From contig JAIUMB010000043.1 of the NCBI GenBank assembly GCA_022565745.1, forward strand, positions 1-15,598: a stretch of DNA of 15,598 nucleotides. Reading direction: 5' to 3'. Within the stretch, counting starts at the first letter, position 1. Each line of letters opens with the position of its first letter. Positions 14,506 through 15,598 of the stretch are shown here, one piece after another. Below the pieces are notes generated by a model. That model was not told the DNA's origin. It saw nothing but the letters and a program-made list of their open reading frames with translations, and did no database searches. The position numbers and the translations under genes were made by a program. Origin of the DNA: Cryomorphaceae bacterium (GTDB taxonomy: Bacteria > Bacteroidota > Bacteroidia > Flavobacteriales > Schleiferiaceae).

Positions 14506-14520
14506 TTACGTCCAACGTAA
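14506..14520. repeat. Perfect 6-bp inverted repeat between gldG and the DUF4340 gene
   Basis: TTACGT-CCA-ACGTAA lies in the 80-base gap. It could be a binding site or a small hairpin in the message (6 pairs, 3-base loop). It is not followed by a T-run, so it is not a terminator. Its arms differ from the TTACA/TGTAA palindromes near the XRE gene in sequence and spacing. Confidence 0.55.
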
Positions 14521-14552
14521 ATGATCCATTAAACTGAAAATATTTTGAACTT

Positions 14553-15584
14553 ATGAAAAAAAAGCAAACCGTTATACTCCTTGTCATTGTTGTTGTACTT
14601 GCAGCAATATACCTCGTGTCACAAATTGATTTCAACGATGGAGAGCGCAAAAAATACGATTATACATTTCACATTGAAGATACATCTGCTGTACATAAAA
14701 TACATATAAAAGATAAAGCGCCTCAGGAAGTCACCTTAGTCCGAAGAGCTGATGGTTGGTACATTGAAGAAGAAGACCGCAAAGCCAGATCTGTAGCGGT
14801 AAAGACACTGCTAAAAACCTTCCACAACATGCGTTTAAAAAACTTTGTAGCGGAGAGCATGAAGCCTACTGTGCTCAACAGACTTGCCGCTTACGGTATA
14901 GAAGTTAAGGTTATGGACAACAATGACAAGGTGCTCAGGCATTTCTTTGTTGGTCCGCCTTCCATGGATGAGATGGGGTCCTACATGATGAATAAAGGAG
15001 GCGATGCCCCTTACACCGTATTTATCCCAGGCTTCAATGGCAATTTGACTACCAGATTTTTTGCAGATCCGGTTCAATGGCGTAAACGCATCATATGGGG
15101 CTTTGACAATCTGGACATTCACAGAGTACGAGTGCGATACGCCCACTCTCCTCAAAACTCTTTCGAAGTGGTTCGCGATGAAAACCAAAGGTATGAACTT
15201 ACCCGGTTGGTAGATAACCAAACATTTACACCAGACTCCATACAAGCGGGTTTGTTCTTTGCCGCCTTTACCAATTTGCAGTATCAAGGAGCTGTTGTTC
15301 CAACCGACGGCATCTGGGAAAAGCGCGATTCATTGAAAAGCTCAGCACCTGCTTTTGATGTTTACGTGGAAAACTATGATGGTGAGTGGAAATCCTTAAC
15401 CGCCTATCGCGTAAAAGCGGCAGAAGATACCGAGGATGATTTTGGCAATCCATTGGATTATGATCCAGACTATTTACATGCCTTTATCAGAACATCCGAA
15501 GGCAAAGAAGAAATGGTGCTCGCCCAATACTATGGTTTACAGTTGGCTTTGGTAGACATTGCAACGTTGGTCAAGAATTTTTAA
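14553..15584 (+). CDS. DUF4340 domain-containing protein
   Basis: This 343-residue protein has an N-terminal uncleaved-anchor-like segment (KKKQTVILLVIVVVLAAIYLV, about 3-24) and a long soluble part outside the membrane. The first half has the DUF4340 pattern of a beta-rich domain: VHKIHIKDK, then a VTLVRRADGWYIEEEDR segment, an AVKTLLKTFHNMRLKNFV helix and VKVMDNNDKVLRHFFVG. A related second module follows (FEVVRDENQRYELTRLV...SIQAGLFFAAFTNLQYQGAV). Proteins of this family often sit beside GldF/GldG-type ABC permease and auxiliary genes, and a role as an extra transporter subunit is the usual guess. It is separated from gldG by 80 bases with a weak -7-like TATTTTG and an inverted repeat, so it may have some independent control. 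The C-terminus appears complete, 14 bases before the window end. Confidence 0.88.
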   Translation: MKKKQTVILLVIVVVLAAIYLVSQIDFNDGERKKYDYTFHIEDTSAVHKIHIKDKAPQEVTLVRRADGWYIEEEDRKARSVAVKTLLKTFHNMRLKNFVAESMKPTVLNRLAAYGIEVKVMDNNDKVLRHFFVGPPSMDEMGSYMMNKGGDAPYTVFIPGFNGNLTTRFFADPVQWRKRIIWGFDNLDIHRVRVRYAHSPQNSFEVVRDENQRYELTRLVDNQTFTPDSIQAGLFFAAFTNLQYQGAVVPTDGIWEKRDSLKSSAPAFDVYVENYDGEWKSLTAYRVKAAEDTEDDFGNPLDYDPDYLHAFIRTSEGKEEMVLAQYYGLQLALVDIATLVKNF

Positions 15585-15598
15585 AAGTTTTCAACAAC

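Noticed and set aside
1..15598. Mobile element, CRISPR array, defence island or phage remnant
   Set aside because: No transposase, integrase, spaced repeats, attachment-site duplication or toxin-antitoxin pair was seen; the XRE gene has no partner gene of that type beside it.

Overview
The window is chromosomal DNA of a Bacteroidota bacterium, most likely of the class Flavobacteriia or a near relative. The evidence is the gldF and gldG gliding genes, families typical of the phylum (the DUF349 protein, DUF6580 membrane protein, OMP_b-brl_2-type barrel and a Ser-Cys lipobox), several promoters of the Bacteroidota type (-33 TTTG/TTG, about 19-21 bp, -7 TAnnTTTG), and starts without clear Shine-Dalgarno sequences. 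I see no transposase, integrase, phage gene, CRISPR array or recognisable defence system. This is mostly ordinary core genome.

Layout. (1) 35-4872, plus strand: a tight cluster of a TPR protein, a DUF368/PopT-type polyprenyl-phosphate transporter, shikimate dehydrogenase (aroE) and a large DUF349 coiled-coil protein. It ends in a bidirectional hairpin terminator that also serves a converging tRNA-Val(GAC) gene at 4990-5064. (2) 5065-5540: a 476-bp gene-free stretch with the tRNA promoter, an imperfect inverted repeat around that promoter's -33 box, and a set of TTAC-N4-GTAA palindromes. (3) 5541-7690, plus strand: a small XRE-family regulator whose -7 box and start codon are covered by two of these palindromes, then a DUF6580 membrane protein overlapped by a DAO-type FAD oxidoreductase. 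(4) 10747-7715, minus strand: phoH, purC, a small outer-membrane beta-barrel and a thioredoxin-fold lipoprotein, packed like one operon. (5) 10937-15584, plus strand, divergent from phoH: a DUF62 SAM-hydrolase-like protein, an ABM-fold small protein, gldF, gldG and a DUF4340 protein.

How the genes fit together. Block 1 mixes envelope lipid-carrier recycling, aromatic amino-acid synthesis and two poorly understood scaffold-like proteins. Block 4 mixes nucleotide synthesis, a PhoH ATPase and two envelope proteins. Block 5 supplies the membrane and auxiliary subunits of the Gld ABC transporter; the ATPase partner GldA is not in the window. The most noteworthy signals are the palindrome set, best explained as autoregulatory operators of the XRE protein, and the SAM-hydrolase homologue, which appears to lack the characterised catalytic motif and sits at the head of the gliding cluster.
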